Of a DNA stretch of 64,000 nt, positions 45,934 through 58,640 are shown one piece after another. Position 1 is the stretch's first letter. Each line of letters begins with the position of its first letter. The position numbers were made by a program, and so were the translations under genes. The notes below the pieces were generated by a model. That model searched no databases. It had not been told where the DNA came from and saw nothing but the letters and a program-made list of their open reading frames with translations. The DNA comes from Rhizomys pruinosus (lineage: Eukaryota > Chordata > Mammalia > Rodentia > Spalacidae), in NCBI GenBank assembly GCA_009823505.1, contig VZQC01013859.1, forward strand, positions 729,245 to 793,244. The letters are read 5' to 3'.

Positions 45934-48900
45934 ACATTCTTCAAATGACAGGATTAGGGCAGGAGAGGAGCAAATGACCATAAATGCCAACTTAAGAGAG
46001 GCTGTCAGGGATGGAACTGTTCTTTCTTTTCAGTGTTATCAGCTAATTGTATGATTGTCTTAAGAGTTTTTCAAGGTACTATCATCATGGGAAACTGGAT
46101 AAAGGGCACTTCAAATGTCTCCATATTATTATTATAACTTCATGTCAACTCATGGTTTCCTGAAATGCAAAAGATTAAACGGCAGAAGGACGGAAACGGA
46201 AGGAAGGGAAGGAAGGAAGGACAGGAAGGAAGGAGGAAGGAGAGGACAGGAAGGGAGGATTAGAAATCCTGTATATATCCCAACTTGGTAAGCCTCTTCT
46301 ATATCTCCTCCTCATTACGTCTCAGATGCTACATGTCAACCAATCTAATATTATGTCCCACAATTCATGGCGGTGATTGACTGCACGAATTAACCCAAAT
46401 AACTACAGTATACTGCAGAGAGTACAATTGTAGAATGGCACAATTATTTTACTTCCTTGTGCTTAAAAATAAAATTCTCTATAGCTTTGGTATCCACTAT
46501 TTCTCCATGCTGAATAGTTGGTTCTAGGAGTCTCTCTGAGTTGAGAAATACAAAATCAAAGGTTTGGGTTCCTCTTCATTTTGTACAAATATTTTGTGTT
46601 TCACCAGAGACTACTGAGGAAGGGAATAACTTGAGTCTTTAACTGTTTAAGATCTTGCTTTAGCAGGGCTAAGTGTTTAATTATAATGAATGACATGGCC
46701 ACTGTGAAGTGAGAAGCAGAAAACAAATTGTTATAAGAGCCAGTTCTATCTCAAGTTCTAGTGTTGTCATGGATGTTCATACAGCCATTTCCACATCAAC
46801 GTGGTTACATGGTTTCATTCTTAGCTATTCTTAAAGGGTCACAATTTCCAAACAGAATTGCAATCTTAGTGTGAAAACCAAGGTTACGATAGGAATTATT
46901 CCTATAGCGGCTAATGGTTTCGAAAGGATTCTATGATTATCTATTTAACAACTTCAACTGTGGTTGAATTATTTACAACACATCATCATCATCATTGTCA
47001 TCAATTGACTCATGGCAGAAAAGGCTACAGTCTTCTTAATTTGAAGCAGCTGGCATTCTAAATATGGAGAGCCCAGGCTTCTAAAACCATCACTGAGAAT
47101 CGGAATCCTTTCTTTAAATGTTCTTTACTATTCTCTTGGTAAGGGGATTTATATCACATAGCTGCTAGCTCTCAAACTATTGTTCTCAGATTCTCATATA
47201 TAAAATCAAGAGTATAGCTCATTCATACTCTAAAATTAAATCATCTATCCCACAATTAGACATAATTACGACCACATCTGATTATAATTTACCATAACTA
47301 AAATAGACTGTTGTGAGATTTATCGTTGACCCTTATGTTTGAAATAGGAAGGAAAGATTTTCAATTACTCAACTTTGCACATCATACTATGTGGAACATA
47401 ATATCTTACTCATTTTCTTTTCACACATCCCTCCATCTAGTAACAAAGAGTTACAATGCTTATTAGGAACATCCAAGAAACATCCATAAGAGAGTCTCTT
47501 TGAAAATCACAACATTTTTCATAGATGAAATCCAGAAAGTGAAATCCAAGAAGTATTCTTTCGAATGATACCACATTTTCATGGATATTTCACATCATGT
47601 GTTTAGGTTATGCTCTTTGAACATTAGCATTAGCAGAGAAGAATAAATGGGATTAGATCTTTCTAATACATTTTAAAAATTATCTTTCCTCCAGTAGCTT
47701 AGTCTTGTTACTGTGTGTACCCTGCCAACCATCCCATTTTAACATTGTAATCACTGCCAGTCAGGAGTCTGAAAAAGCACTTCTGTTTGTTTTTGTTCAG
47801 AGGTCCTTTTGTTTATTATATCACCTGATATTTTTATCCAACAACTTGGGTCCAGCCTTGATTAAAATCTGATGTCACTGTCAATGGAGCATCCTGTCTT
47901 TTCCTGCCCTCCCCTGTCAAAGAGTGGCATATAGGACACAAACTAGCCACTGCGACTATATACAGAGTTTGCATCTTGAGTGAAGAGGCAAGGGTTGCAA
48001 TTGAGCTCCTTGGATTCATATCTTTCTGAAGGAAAGTTCAGTCTTTATCTGAATCTTATCCTATTGTTGCCTCATATCCTTATAACCAATTGCTTTTGAG
48101 AAAAAATATTAATCATCTAAGAGTGGATCTCTGTTTCCTATACTTGAAAATTCCTAACTGACATGAAGTTGCTCTCTTCTTGAAGATGAGGCATCGAACG
48201 TGAGGAGAGGTAGAGAAATGGTCACAGTCATAACAGCAAAACTCAAATTAATCTGATTTTCAAGCTTTACTCTTAAACCGTAAGTAATATTGCCTCTGTT
48301 TTCAATTTCAGCAGCATTCCAATGAGAGACGATCTATGTATTAATGTAGGAAAAATTATATTCAAAACTTGGAAAACATAAAATGTATAAAGTAAGAAGC
48401 ACATTTTGCTTCGTTCCATTCAATTAAACAGCCAGTATTCATTATGTACCCAAAGGATCCTTGCAGTAAATAGGATTGCAAAGCCATGGCTAATTTTGCA
48501 ATGACCCTTAAGGTTTCCATCACTCTTCTCTTAGTCTTTAATGTCACACAGCTGCCCATGGCCCAGAATCAACATGGATTCAAGTATACGGCCTACCTGC
48601 ATTTAAAAAATAATTTATTACCCACTCATTTTAGCAAGGGATTCATGAAGTTTAGTACAAAGAATGCTAACATGTGTGTAAACATCATTTCTTAAACTCC
48701 CGTGAAGAACTACATTGGTGGTAAGTCTGACTCAAATGCAGGAGGATCAAATTATGTCTCTACAATGAAAATAAAAAACAGAAGCATCACTGTGAAGCTT
48801 TACCTCAGGTCTAGGGTCTTCATCACTTTTGTGCCTTGCGTCCTGTTTACATCTTTGAGCCACTGCTTTCATCCTTTCTAGTGTCTTAAAAGTGAAGCAA

Positions 48901-49404
48901 GACTGTCTAGTGTGATTGAAGATAGAAGATGAGATTGGGTCAGACTGCACTGGATTGGGGCTAGCTCTGTTGTAGAGAGCTTGCCAAATTTGCTGGACAG
49001 AGTCCAGACAGCCTCTATGCTCCTTTCCTGGAACTGACCTGACAAGCCACCCTGGAAGCAACTTCTAGTGGAAGTGTGGTCTTTCCTAGGTTTGTTTCAA
49101 AGTGGTTATGCCTGGAGCCAAGGAAGAAGTGGAATGTCGTTTGAGGCATTGGTGTAGGAGGGAACAGGCATGGGGAAGACCAACCTACTCTTCACAGAGA
49201 AAATGTTTAGAATAAAGAAATATGCCACATGAAATCAACAACTCTCCTCCCATAAATTTTGTTTAAAAATGCCTTAAGAGTAAGGGTATCTTAATCTTTG
49301 CAAATGCCAAAAGGATCATCGACCAAAGAATTTGATTGGAAAATGTTTTGATTTTGTTTCTATTTTTAACCAGCTCGTGTACTGACTGTCAAGTAATTTC
49401 CTTT
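45934..49404. other. unique intron
   Basis: A GGAA-rich simple repeat lies at 46,195-46,257. No interspersed repeat or exon is recognised in the rest. Confidence 0.35.
46195..46257 (+). repeat. GGAA-rich simple repeat
   Basis: Tandem GGAA/AGGA units with interruptions (GGAAGGAAGGACAGGAAGG). Confidence 0.85.
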
Positions 49405-49530
49405 GTATCTCAGTTTCCCCTTGTTTGTAAAATCAAAGTGCCTCAAAATATAGCCTCCCCCTCTCAGGATTACTGAGAAACTTTAATGGGATATTCAAAA
49501 CTTATCTAGAATGTATTGTCTACTTAACTA
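49405..49530 (+). repeat. MIR SINE, 3' part
   Basis: TCTCAGTTTCCCCTTGTTTG plus TAAAATCAAAGTGCC matches the MIR order (CTCAGTTTCCTCATCTGTAA, AATGGGG). Confidence 0.65.
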
Positions 49531-51526
49531 TAGTTCTTTCTAATCTGAAAATATTTTAGACTACCCTCATTAAAATAAATAAAAATCATCAATTGTTTAG
49601 GAAATATCATTATAAGCCAAGCATTTCTGAGCTAAGAGTGCCCATTGAACTAAGAAATCCTGAAAATAAAAGCTACTTTTCTCTTAAGAACCTAGTGATA
49701 TTTAGCTCAAAATGAATGAGTCCCAGTAGATTGTTTTGTTTGGGGAGTTCTTTTAGCTTTTGAGAAGTTTCTTCTGTTTCTCTGGTTTTTGGTCAGCGTT
49801 TTCATTTTGTGTGTGGTATCATTAGGGTCTCCGAAGAATATTGATGGCATATTATAGCTGTATATTAGAGGGGAATTTAATAAGTGTTATAAAAGCCTAG
49901 TTTCAGAGTTTGGGCAACATTTACTGCTATAGTGGGAACAAGATAGTAATTTAAATTTGTCTAGCTAAAAGATACATGCTATGCTAATCTTAATAATAGA
50001 TTTAACTTAACCCGACATGACCAAAATATCACTTGAAGAGAAAGTGAACATTAGAAGTTATTAGTAAGATGTTTTTCATTTTGTCCACATTAACTTCCTA
50101 AAATCTGGTATGTATTTTACATTTACAGCCCATCTCTGTTCAGATAATAAATCTTGAAGTAGAAGGTAGTCCTGCCAAAGCAAGGAAGCCATTTTTAATG
50201 GAAAAATGGTGTACCCTTTTTGAAAAACAATAACATGTTTGTTTTTTAATTTAAATTTAATCATCAGCTAAATAAGTTCAAATTCAGCTCTAGAGTCCCA
50301 CCATTATAATAATCAATAGCCACATGTAGCTGGTGGCTCCATAGAAGAGGTTGAGTTAAAGACCAAAGCAAGGTGATACAGTAGCAGGAGACAAGCAGGG
50401 CATGAAGCCCTTATCTTCTTTAATCTTGGATAGGTTGTGAGAAAAGTGGTTACAGAAGCCTGGAGTACCACTTCAATGGGCAGAGCCCATCATTCACCTT
50501 GGGATGAGAAATCGAGCCAGCCTAAGTATCCAAACAGAGGGAAGCATGTGGTTAAGTGTCTTGAACCAAGCCTGTCTAGTTTCTCATGGTAAGAATTTTC
50601 CTACCATGACTATTAACTAACTGTATGATAGAAACGGGGCTTTGGGGAAGAGATGCAGAACCAGTTTCAGTCTCTTGCCAGAACCCTAGTTAGTCCCTGA
50701 TGTCATTAATAGGTGAACCTCCCAGAACAGGAAAGGCAAGGGAGAGATATGCAGGGTTCAAAACAATAATTCAAGCTTTTCTCTTTGCCTCTACACATGG
50801 GGGAAAATGACTGCTATTAGAAAGTTAAAACTGATGATAGTAACAATGGAAGCAGGATGTCAAGTACGGGAGACTGTTCACTTCTCAGGGGGAAAGGTTT
50901 TGTTCTATCAGTACAGAATTTGTGCACGAAAACACTCTTCCACTGCAGAACTTTCCTGAGAAGAATTTTAGCAATATTGAAATATTGTATTTTATAATAA
51001 AGATGAACTTTATACTCAGAATGTTGAACAAAATTAATCGTGCTATAGCACATAAAATTTTGTTTTATTTCCACCTCATGAATTTAGGTTACTACACGCT
51101 TCATTTTCCAAAAGTGGCTCCCCCGCCATTGCACGTAGCCTTCCACTTCCCTTTTAAGTTCTACCCCTACTCTAGAATGGACCTACTGGAAAAAAGTTTT
51201 TACAAAACAATAAAAAAAACAAAAATAAATTTTTTTTTTTTTTATTTATTTAATAATAAATAAAAAGAACCTAGACTCATAGGCTGCACTAATGCTCTTG
51301 ACTGCTGTGGATCCCTCAGTCTTTTTCTTTCAAAGATCCCACATGGTGCCATTCAGTGTGTCTTCCTAAGGCAGTACTTTTCATATCTTCTCATTACCAA
51401 AACTGTCCAAATCCCTAATGAGCTAAACTTATTTAAACCTTATATTCTGAATAAATATCAAAATAGAGTCCCATGCCATGTCAGCATAGTCCAAGTTATC
51501 AGCTGTATGCAGGATAATCCCGGCTT
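49531..51526. other. unique intron up to the inverted repeat
   Basis: Nothing recognised beyond T/A homopolymer patches near 51,230. Confidence 0.3.
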
Positions 51527-52985
51527 GAATGAAGAATGTCCCCATAGGCTCCAGTAATTTGAACACTTGTCTCCAGTTGGTGGCTGCTGTTTGGGGAAGT
51601 TTTAGGAGGCTGTGGCCATGCTGAGGACACTTCCCTGGGGAAGGCTTTGAAGAGTTCTTTTGTTTGTTTGTTATTGTTTTGTTTGTTTTTTAAATTTATT
51701 TTATGATGCTTTGTGTATTTCATACATCATTTTCCCAATTCAGTTCAAGCGCATATTTCCCCATTCCCTTCCCCCCCCCCACCTTACCCCATCCCACCAG
51801 AATCCCCCGTGTATTCTGCCGTAAGTTTTCTGCACTTTCCTGCTTTTTTGTTTGTTGTTTGTTCCATTTTTATTTAAACAATAGGTGAGTAATTTGTGAG
51901 TACAAGCATCCTTCAATGGAAAACCAATTTGCAAGCAAGTTTGCCCAAACCCACACAGCTCATCGGGTCCCACCATCCTGAAAGGGTGGGGCTGTATGTT
52001 CAACTCAAGTTTGATCAAATGAGTGTCCAGTCCTATATTGGTTGTATTTTTCACACTCAACTTCAAACCCAATTGCGAGCCCTTACATTACTACATGCCC
52101 CTCTTCCGCACCAGCCCTTCGATTCGTCCCTAGGCTTAGAAAAGGGGCACGGGGAGAGAGCAGCAACACTACTCTCTTTCTCTGGAGCTGATGTCTTGGC
52201 TCTATCAGTTGCTGGCTGTTTCTTTATTAGGCTGACAGTTTGTCCAGGCAACAAACTTTCGATCCTACTAAATGAAGCCAATGCAATTAGGTATCTTAGG
52301 TATTTAACAGTATAATATAATAGCCCTTTGTCAATCCTACTGATGAAGCACAACACATTAGATATAAGGTTTTTAAACTAGTATGAATTGTTTGGTAGGT
52401 TACTTTGTATGACAAGGTTGACAGATGTTTGGATGGTCATAGTCAATTCATAGGACTACATTTCTTCGTCAAATATGGTCAGGTCTGCTGGACTTCGTGT
52501 TGGTTATTAACATTTCCTAAACCATTAGATGGAATGTAAGCTTGTGACATCAGCCCTGGGTTGCAATTCCTCCAAGAGAGAGCCAATAGCCAATTAAGAT
52601 TTGGGATATACAAAGACAATGGCTACCTACGCTGCACAGTAGTTTCCCACAGCAGCAGATGAGCTGTATGCTGGTGCTGACGGAGGATCTTGCTGGACTC
52701 AAGGAACCTATATTTGCTTTAATGGGTTTAGTGGTCTTTGGTTTAAAGCCTCCTCCAAGGTTCTTCCAATGGTATTCTGCTTCCAGTGCCTGCTTCAAGA
52801 TTCAATCACTGGACTTTCTGCGTCTATTGTCATGCCTTGCTCCACATTATGGAACCCTACCAACCTGGAAACTGTAAGTTCAGATAATCTCTCCTTCTAT
52901 AGCTGTGCCTTCTCCTGGTGTTTTATCACAGCAAAAAAACTTATTACAGCAGCCCACGGGCCCATTTCCTAAAAAGGCTTTGTTT
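51527..52985. repeat. rodent dispersed repeat split by an L1 3' UTR (left arm)
   Basis: 51,527-51,655 and 52,746-52,985 are two halves of a widespread rodent repeat recognised by its terminus (TTGAATGAAGAATGTCCCC) and CAGTTGGTGGCTGCTGTTTG. The L1 3'-UTR module lies between them. I cannot name the family. The mirror copies are 62,676-62,872 and 63,896-64,000. Confidence 0.6.
51660..52745 (-). mobile_element. L1 3'-UTR module (same as copy C), left arm
   Basis: Antisense L1 terminus (TATGATGCTTTGTGTATTTC, ACATCATTTTCCCAATTCAG) is followed by the extra 3'-UTR module shared with 38,476-39,225: CAAATGAGTGTCCAG, AAAAGGGGCAC, GCCAATAGCCAATTAAGATT. Shared sequence stops near GGTTTAGTGGTCTTTGG. No ORF2 is present. 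Confidence 0.82.
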
Positions 52986-53847
52986 CATTTTGCCCACTTT
53001 GTGCACATATCTCTCATATTCCTCTTCTTCCCACACCATTGTATGTGCACCTCAGGCACAGATATATTATACAACAAAACACCAAACCACTCTTTTCTTG
53101 TGTGCTGTGATTTCTTCCTAAAATCCCATAGTTCAAATTCAAGCTCAAGGTCTCTCTGGACTTCATAAGAACATGGACTCTTGAAGCATCATGTCTCACA
53201 CTGCAAACCCAGAAAAAGCCAACTTCAACCTTCCCCACTTAAAGCCCTTGAATCCATTTGTTTCCAAGGCCTCCCCCCCCCCCGGCAATCACTCCACTTA
53301 GTTTTCCACCCTATAAGGAAACTCTGAAAGTGATCCTGGTATATGTAAATTTGGTGAGACTTTGAAATAAAAGTCACTTAATAAGGTTCTGAGACTAGGA
53401 AATACCATCAATTTTTATAAGTTAATGTAATAAGATACCTCTTCCTGAATAGTTATTCCATCATTAGAGGGTACATATCTTCCCTAACTCCTGGATCTAC
53501 ATTATGAGTTGTGTTATTATGTTAAAGGTTTGGGTTTATTAAGATCACCTTGTAGTTAAGTGCCAACTTTTTCCTGTATTTGTCTTTGTGCTGGCCAGCA
53601 GTTTTCTGATTGGCATGTGGAATGCAGCCTTGCTAGCCTAAACTCAGTGTCTACAATGTGGCCTCTGAATTTGCTACAGTATCAGTCTCCTGTTTCGGCT
53701 GCCCTCCCCCACTATCCCTGGCCATCGAAGTTTTGCTTTTGTATTCAGAGTATTATCGAAGCTCTGGGGCAACAATCTTCAATTTGTGCTCTGGGAGATG
53801 GTAACAGGTCCTAATGAAGATAGGGAGTATATATTAAAAATAATTTC
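52986..53847. other. left-arm unique segment
   Basis: No repeat family is recognised. It includes the 255-bp block (53,560-53,814) whose translation is identical in the two arms. This block is not a known protein. Confidence 0.4.
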
Positions 53848-54010
53848 AGGGCTAGGTGTGGTGGGACATACCATTGAGTCCCAGAATTTGAGAGGCAAAG
53901 AGCAGGAGATCATTGTAGATTGAGGCCAGTCTGGTCTACAGAGGAGTTCCAGGGCAGCTGGCGTTAACAAGAACCTTGTCTCAAAAGACTAAAAAAAAAA
54001 ATAAAATAAA
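53848..54010 (+). mobile_element. B1 SINE, old (left arm)
   Basis: GGCTAGGTGTGGTGGGACATA, split by divergence, to TTGTCTCAAAAGAC; mirror of 61,631-61,797. Confidence 0.85.
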
Positions 54011-54274
54011 TAAAGTTCAGCGTAGTCTGGGTAAAATAAAGATAAGGATACTTACTGTAAAACTTACTAAAGTATTTCTATACATAATACAGATTGAATC
54101 ATTAAAAATGAAAATATGGTAAGGAAGCATTGCTATAAGTATGTGAATAGGGAACTTTCCCTCCAGTATACTCTGCCCCAAGACTACTAGAAATAACTCT
54201 GGAAGAATAGCTAAGGTCCAATCCAAATGAGTGATTATATGGAAAGGACCCCAGTGTCTATAAGAAGAAAGCTC

Positions 54275-54540
54275 TTGCTGGGCATGGTGGCCACTGCCTT
54301 TAATCTTAGCACCGAGTAGAGGTGGATCTCTGTGAGTTCAAGAACCAGCCTGGTCTACAGAGTGAGCTCCAGGCCAGGTGGGACTAAAAGGGAGACCACT
54401 GCTCAAAAACACACACACAAAAATAAAAAAAAAAAAAAGAAAAAGAAAGAACGAAGAAAGAAAAGAAAAGAAAGAAGAGAAAGAAAGAAAGAAAGAAAGA
54501 AAGAAAAGAAGAAAGAAAGAAGAAGAAAGAAGAAGAAGTT
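54275..54540 (+). mobile_element. B1 SINE with (GAAA)n tail (left arm)
   Basis: GCTGGGCATGGTGGCCAC through the B1 body with small indels, then a purine tract of GAAA units at 54,437-54,540; mirror of 61,110-61,370. Confidence 0.9.
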
Positions 54541-54649
54541 CTTTGGTCTTGTTGGCAATCATTGTCACTACACAGGCATCTAACAGGGACATGTCATTGT
54601 GTCTCTGTGAGGATTCTGGGGAAGAAACAGAGTTCCATATGTAATCAAT

Positions 54650-54880
54650 GGAATATTTTTTTAATACTTACTATTTTTATGTTTTGGAAACGTACTGTCT
54701 GCATCAGGTCTGTGCACCTTGTCGTGCAATGTGCGGAGGTCAGAAGAGGGTGGTCGGATTCCCCTGGAAACTGGAGTTAAAGGTGGTTCTCGGCCGCGCC
54801 ATGTGGGTGCTGGCGATCAAACCTAGGTCCCTGCAAATAGCATTCAGAGCTCTATAACCGCTAGCCATCTCCTCCAGCCC
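54650..54880 (-). mobile_element. B3-type SINE, short subtype (left arm)
   Basis: Antisense; numerous single-base losses and gains relative to its mirror at 60,775-60,987. Confidence 0.88.
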
Positions 54881-54916
54881 TCAATTGGAATATTTTTTTA
54901 TAGAGTATATGGATAA

Positions 54917-55143
54917 GGGGCTGAGAGAATGGCTAGCGGTTAAGAGCGCCGACCGCTCTTACAGAGGACACGGGTTCGAATCCCAGCACCCACATGCGCC
55001 GGAGAACCATTGAAACTCCAATTCCAAAAGGAGAACTCCAGTTCCAGGGGAATCCGAACCCTCTTCTGACCTCCGCGCATTGCACTACACGATGTACACA
55101 AACTTGCCTGCAGACAGTACATTGATAGACACAGAATAAAAGA
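54917..55143 (+). mobile_element. B3-type SINE, long subtype (left arm)
   Basis: GGGGCTGAGAGAATGGC and a doubled AACTCCA unit with inserted AAA; mirror of 60,506-60,740. Confidence 0.88.
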
Positions 55144-55149
55144 AAGAAA

Positions 55150-55320
55150 ATGCTGGGCGTGGTGGTGCATGCCTTTTAATCCTAGCACTTGGGGCAGAGG
55201 GCCTAGCGGATCTCTGTGAGATTCGAGGCCAAGCCTGGTCTACAGAGTGAGTTCCAGGACAGCTAGAGCTACAGGAGACCGCTCGTCTCAAAAAGACCAA
55301 AAAAAAAAAAAAAAAAAAAG
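55150..55320 (+). mobile_element. B1 SINE (left arm)
   Basis: GCTGGGCGTGGTGGTGCATG to TCTCAAAAAGACC plus A-tail, with several one-base indels; mirror of 60,341-60,505. Confidence 0.9.
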
Positions 55321-55332
55321 AGTATATTACTG

Positions 55333-55560
55333 GGGGCTGGAAGATGACTCAGAAGTTTAAGAGCCACTGGTATCTTGCAGAGGACCTGGTTTTAATCCAG
55401 CACACAATATGGCAGCTCACAGCCCATCTGTAATTCCAATTCTAGGTATCCAAGCCTCCTGCTTATCTCTGTGAGCATGGCAATGACATGGGTTGCACTT
55501 ACATGGTGCAAGCAATATACTCATACAACGTAAAATAAAAATAAATAAACATTTTTTTAA
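55333..55560 (+). mobile_element. B2/B3-type SINE, older (left arm)
   Basis: GGGGGCTGGAAGATGACTCAG, split by indels, to an AATAAAAATAAATAAAC tail; mirror of 60,105-60,323. Confidence 0.88.
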
Positions 55561-57039
55561 AAAAGAAAAATATAGGATTCTATCGAGAACTATAATGGAC
55601 TGTTCTATAAAGGCATTTGTTTCAAAACCTAGCTCAAGTGCACAGAAGTTTGTGTATTGCCACTCTACCCAAAGCCTGGCTGAGTAGACTTTACCAGAGT
55701 TTACTATGTCATATGGGGATGATCCAGAGCAAGAATTCTGAAGTTCCCTTCTTAAATCTTGGTTTTCCATGAGTGACAATATATCCTTAAGCAAATTGTA
55801 TAAAAGAGCAAAGCCTTACAAATATACTAAATCTGGACAATTTTATTCATCCCTCTGTGTTATTAAGAATTTAAAAGATGATATGTATGAAGTATTTTGC
55901 TTTAACCTGGCAGAATGACTTAGAACTTCCTGACAACCTCTAGTTTATTAGAACTGTGAAATACCTACTGATGTTACCCTTGGAGTCATTTTCACTATAT
56001 GCCTGAAGACCAATTGACTTCACAAGTCAATGAATAGTAACTATGGTGGCCCCTTGGATCACTGGGTTAGAGCCTATAGGGCCTCATGGACTATTCCACA
56101 CCACTAGGAGTTGTAGGAAGCCGCACACTCTCAGTGACCACTGCTCTGGGAAGCTGCAAATAGAACACTAAATTCCACATCAAAAATGCAATTTCTAAAG
56201 TAAATCCTTATATTCCTTTATGTTTTGAAACCTTTTAAATATTTATAATATAAATCATAAAAATGTGGTTCCTAAAATTAAGTCTCCCCAGGTTCATTGT
56301 CTTAGTTATGAATGTTATTAATAATCCTGAAGTCATTCACAATCCAGTGGTTGGAAGCTTTAGAAGAGTAATTCCGATTTTAGATGTTTCTCACACTAGT
56401 ACTAATGTTATCTATCTTGTCTGGGCAGGGAGAAAGCTGGCAGGATCAACATGGGGGAATTCATGTGAGTTCATGGAAATATTGTGGCCGACCAACAAGG
56501 AACTTCCCCAGCCAAAATCAAATCAAAGATATTAACTTGGAAGGGGAGAGAAAGCCTGTAGCATAATAATATTCGTGCCTCAATAACCTTATCTAGTGGT
56601 TGAAAGTACTCTGGATTGAAGAATTTAAAGAGCATATTTTGTGTTTGTTTAAGAGCTGCCAACAGATACTGTATCTTAGCAGGCCTCCACAGTTAAGTTC
56701 ACACACATCCTGTCTTCTCACCAGGAGGGCCATAGAGCAGCACCTGTCTCTCTCTCCTTTGGGCTGTTACCACCCTTTGGAAGACAAAGCTCATGCTCCC
56801 AAGCTTGCACTAAATGGCCATGCACTGCTGGTTTTTTTTTTCTTTTTCTAAATGTTTTCCTCTTGTCATTTGATATATTGCTCAGTAATACTATCAGGTA
56901 TCATATCACTAGGATTTAGATAACCAAAACAAACCTCATGTCTAGTCTCTCCAGACTGTCTCAAAATAGATCAAGCATGCATATTGATACTCAGAACAAG
57001 TTCACAATCTAAGTGTGATTATCTTTATCAGGTTAGTCT
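55561..57039. other. left-arm unique segment
   Basis: Nothing recognised as gene or repeat. It is very similar to 58,641-60,104 in reverse, with frame-breaking one-base indels. Confidence 0.4.
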
Positions 57040-57350
57040 GTGGACATGTATTTGGGGAACTGCCTTGATGGTTATATGATGTAGGAAGACCCAGCTGATG
57101 GTAAGTGGCATGATTCCCTAGACAGAAAGGATTCCCTGAAGTGTATCAAAGTGCATCAGACAGGAGAAACATAGATGGTAGCAAGCAGGAAGCGTAGGCA
57201 ACTTCACTTCTCTGTTCTTGACTGTGGCTATGATGTGACTAGCTCCTGAGTTCCTACCTTGACTTCTCTGCAAAAAAGTCTGTGACCTGGAATTATAAGC
57301 CAAATAAACAATTTTCTCCCTTAAAAACTACAAAAGGTGGCTTACAACAA
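57040..57350 (-). repeat. rodent dispersed repeat half (left arm)
   Basis: Antisense of GAGAAAATTGTTTATTTGGC..., a common rodent repeat start; the family is not named. Mirror of 58,325-58,640. Confidence 0.5.
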
Positions 57351-57404
57351 GTAGACTTTTCTATTGAGAAAGAAATTATTTGAGAGCAGATTTTTTTAGT
57401 TTCA

Positions 57405-57613
57405 TTTTTTATTTATTATTTTGTTTTCTTATTTCCATATATAGATTTTTATAAACTTTTTCCATAGGTCATACATCATTCTCATATTGAATCTAGAGTT
57501 GTTTCCCCTTCCATGCCCCACTATCGCACCGCAGTGTCCTGTATTTTTTCTGAGTCTTTCTAGTTTTTTTCAGTTCTTTTGTTGTTGTTCTCTCCACTTG
57601 TATTCTACAGTGT
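57405..57613 (-). mobile_element. L1 3'-terminal fragment (left arm)
   Basis: GGTCATACATCATTCTCAT, CCCCTTCCATGCCCCAC and TTTCTGAGTCTTTCTAG, homologous to 10,795-10,990. It ends at the palindrome spacer. Confidence 0.7.
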
Positions 57614-58285
<672 letters not shown>

Positions 58286-58324
58286 TGCTCTCAAATAATT
58301 TCTTTCTCAATAGAAAAATCTACT

Positions 58325-58640
58325 TGTTGTAAGCCACCTTTTGTAGTTTTTAAGGGAGAAAATTGTTTATTTGGCTTATAATTCCAGGTCACAGACTATT
58401 TTTGCAGAGAAGTCAAGGTAGGAACTCAAGGAGCTAGTCACATCATAGCCACAGTCAAGAACAGAGAAGTGAAGTTGCCTACGCTTCCTGCTTGCTACCA
58501 TCTATGTTTCTCCTGTCTGATGCACTTTGATACACTTCAGGGAATCCTTTCTGTCTAGGGAATCATGCCACTTACCATCAGCTGGGTCTTCCTACATCAT
58601 ATAACCATCAAGGCAGTTCCCCAAATACATGTCCACAGAC
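58325..58640 (+). repeat. rodent dispersed repeat half (right arm)
   Basis: Mirror of 57,040-57,350: GTTTATTTGGCTTATAATTC start and GTGAAGTTGCCTACGC body; family not named. Confidence 0.5.

Larger units (their letters stand above)
51552..57613 (+). repeat. left arm of giant inverted repeat
   Basis: Reverse complement of 58,061-64,000. Anchors: 51,552 pairs with 64,000; 53,560-53,814 with 61,832-62,086 (identical 84-codon translations); 56,263 with 59,397; CTACAG at 57,605 with CTGTAG ending 58,069. Coordinate sums stay near 115,550-115,675 across the arm, so the mirror relation is continuous, with small indels. This arm departs more from SINE and L1 consensus than the right arm. Confidence 0.95.

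Noticed and set aside
54332..54644. K/E-rich open frames, and their F/S-rich mirror at 61,058-61,411
   Set aside because: They are translations of the GAAA tail of a B1 SINE.
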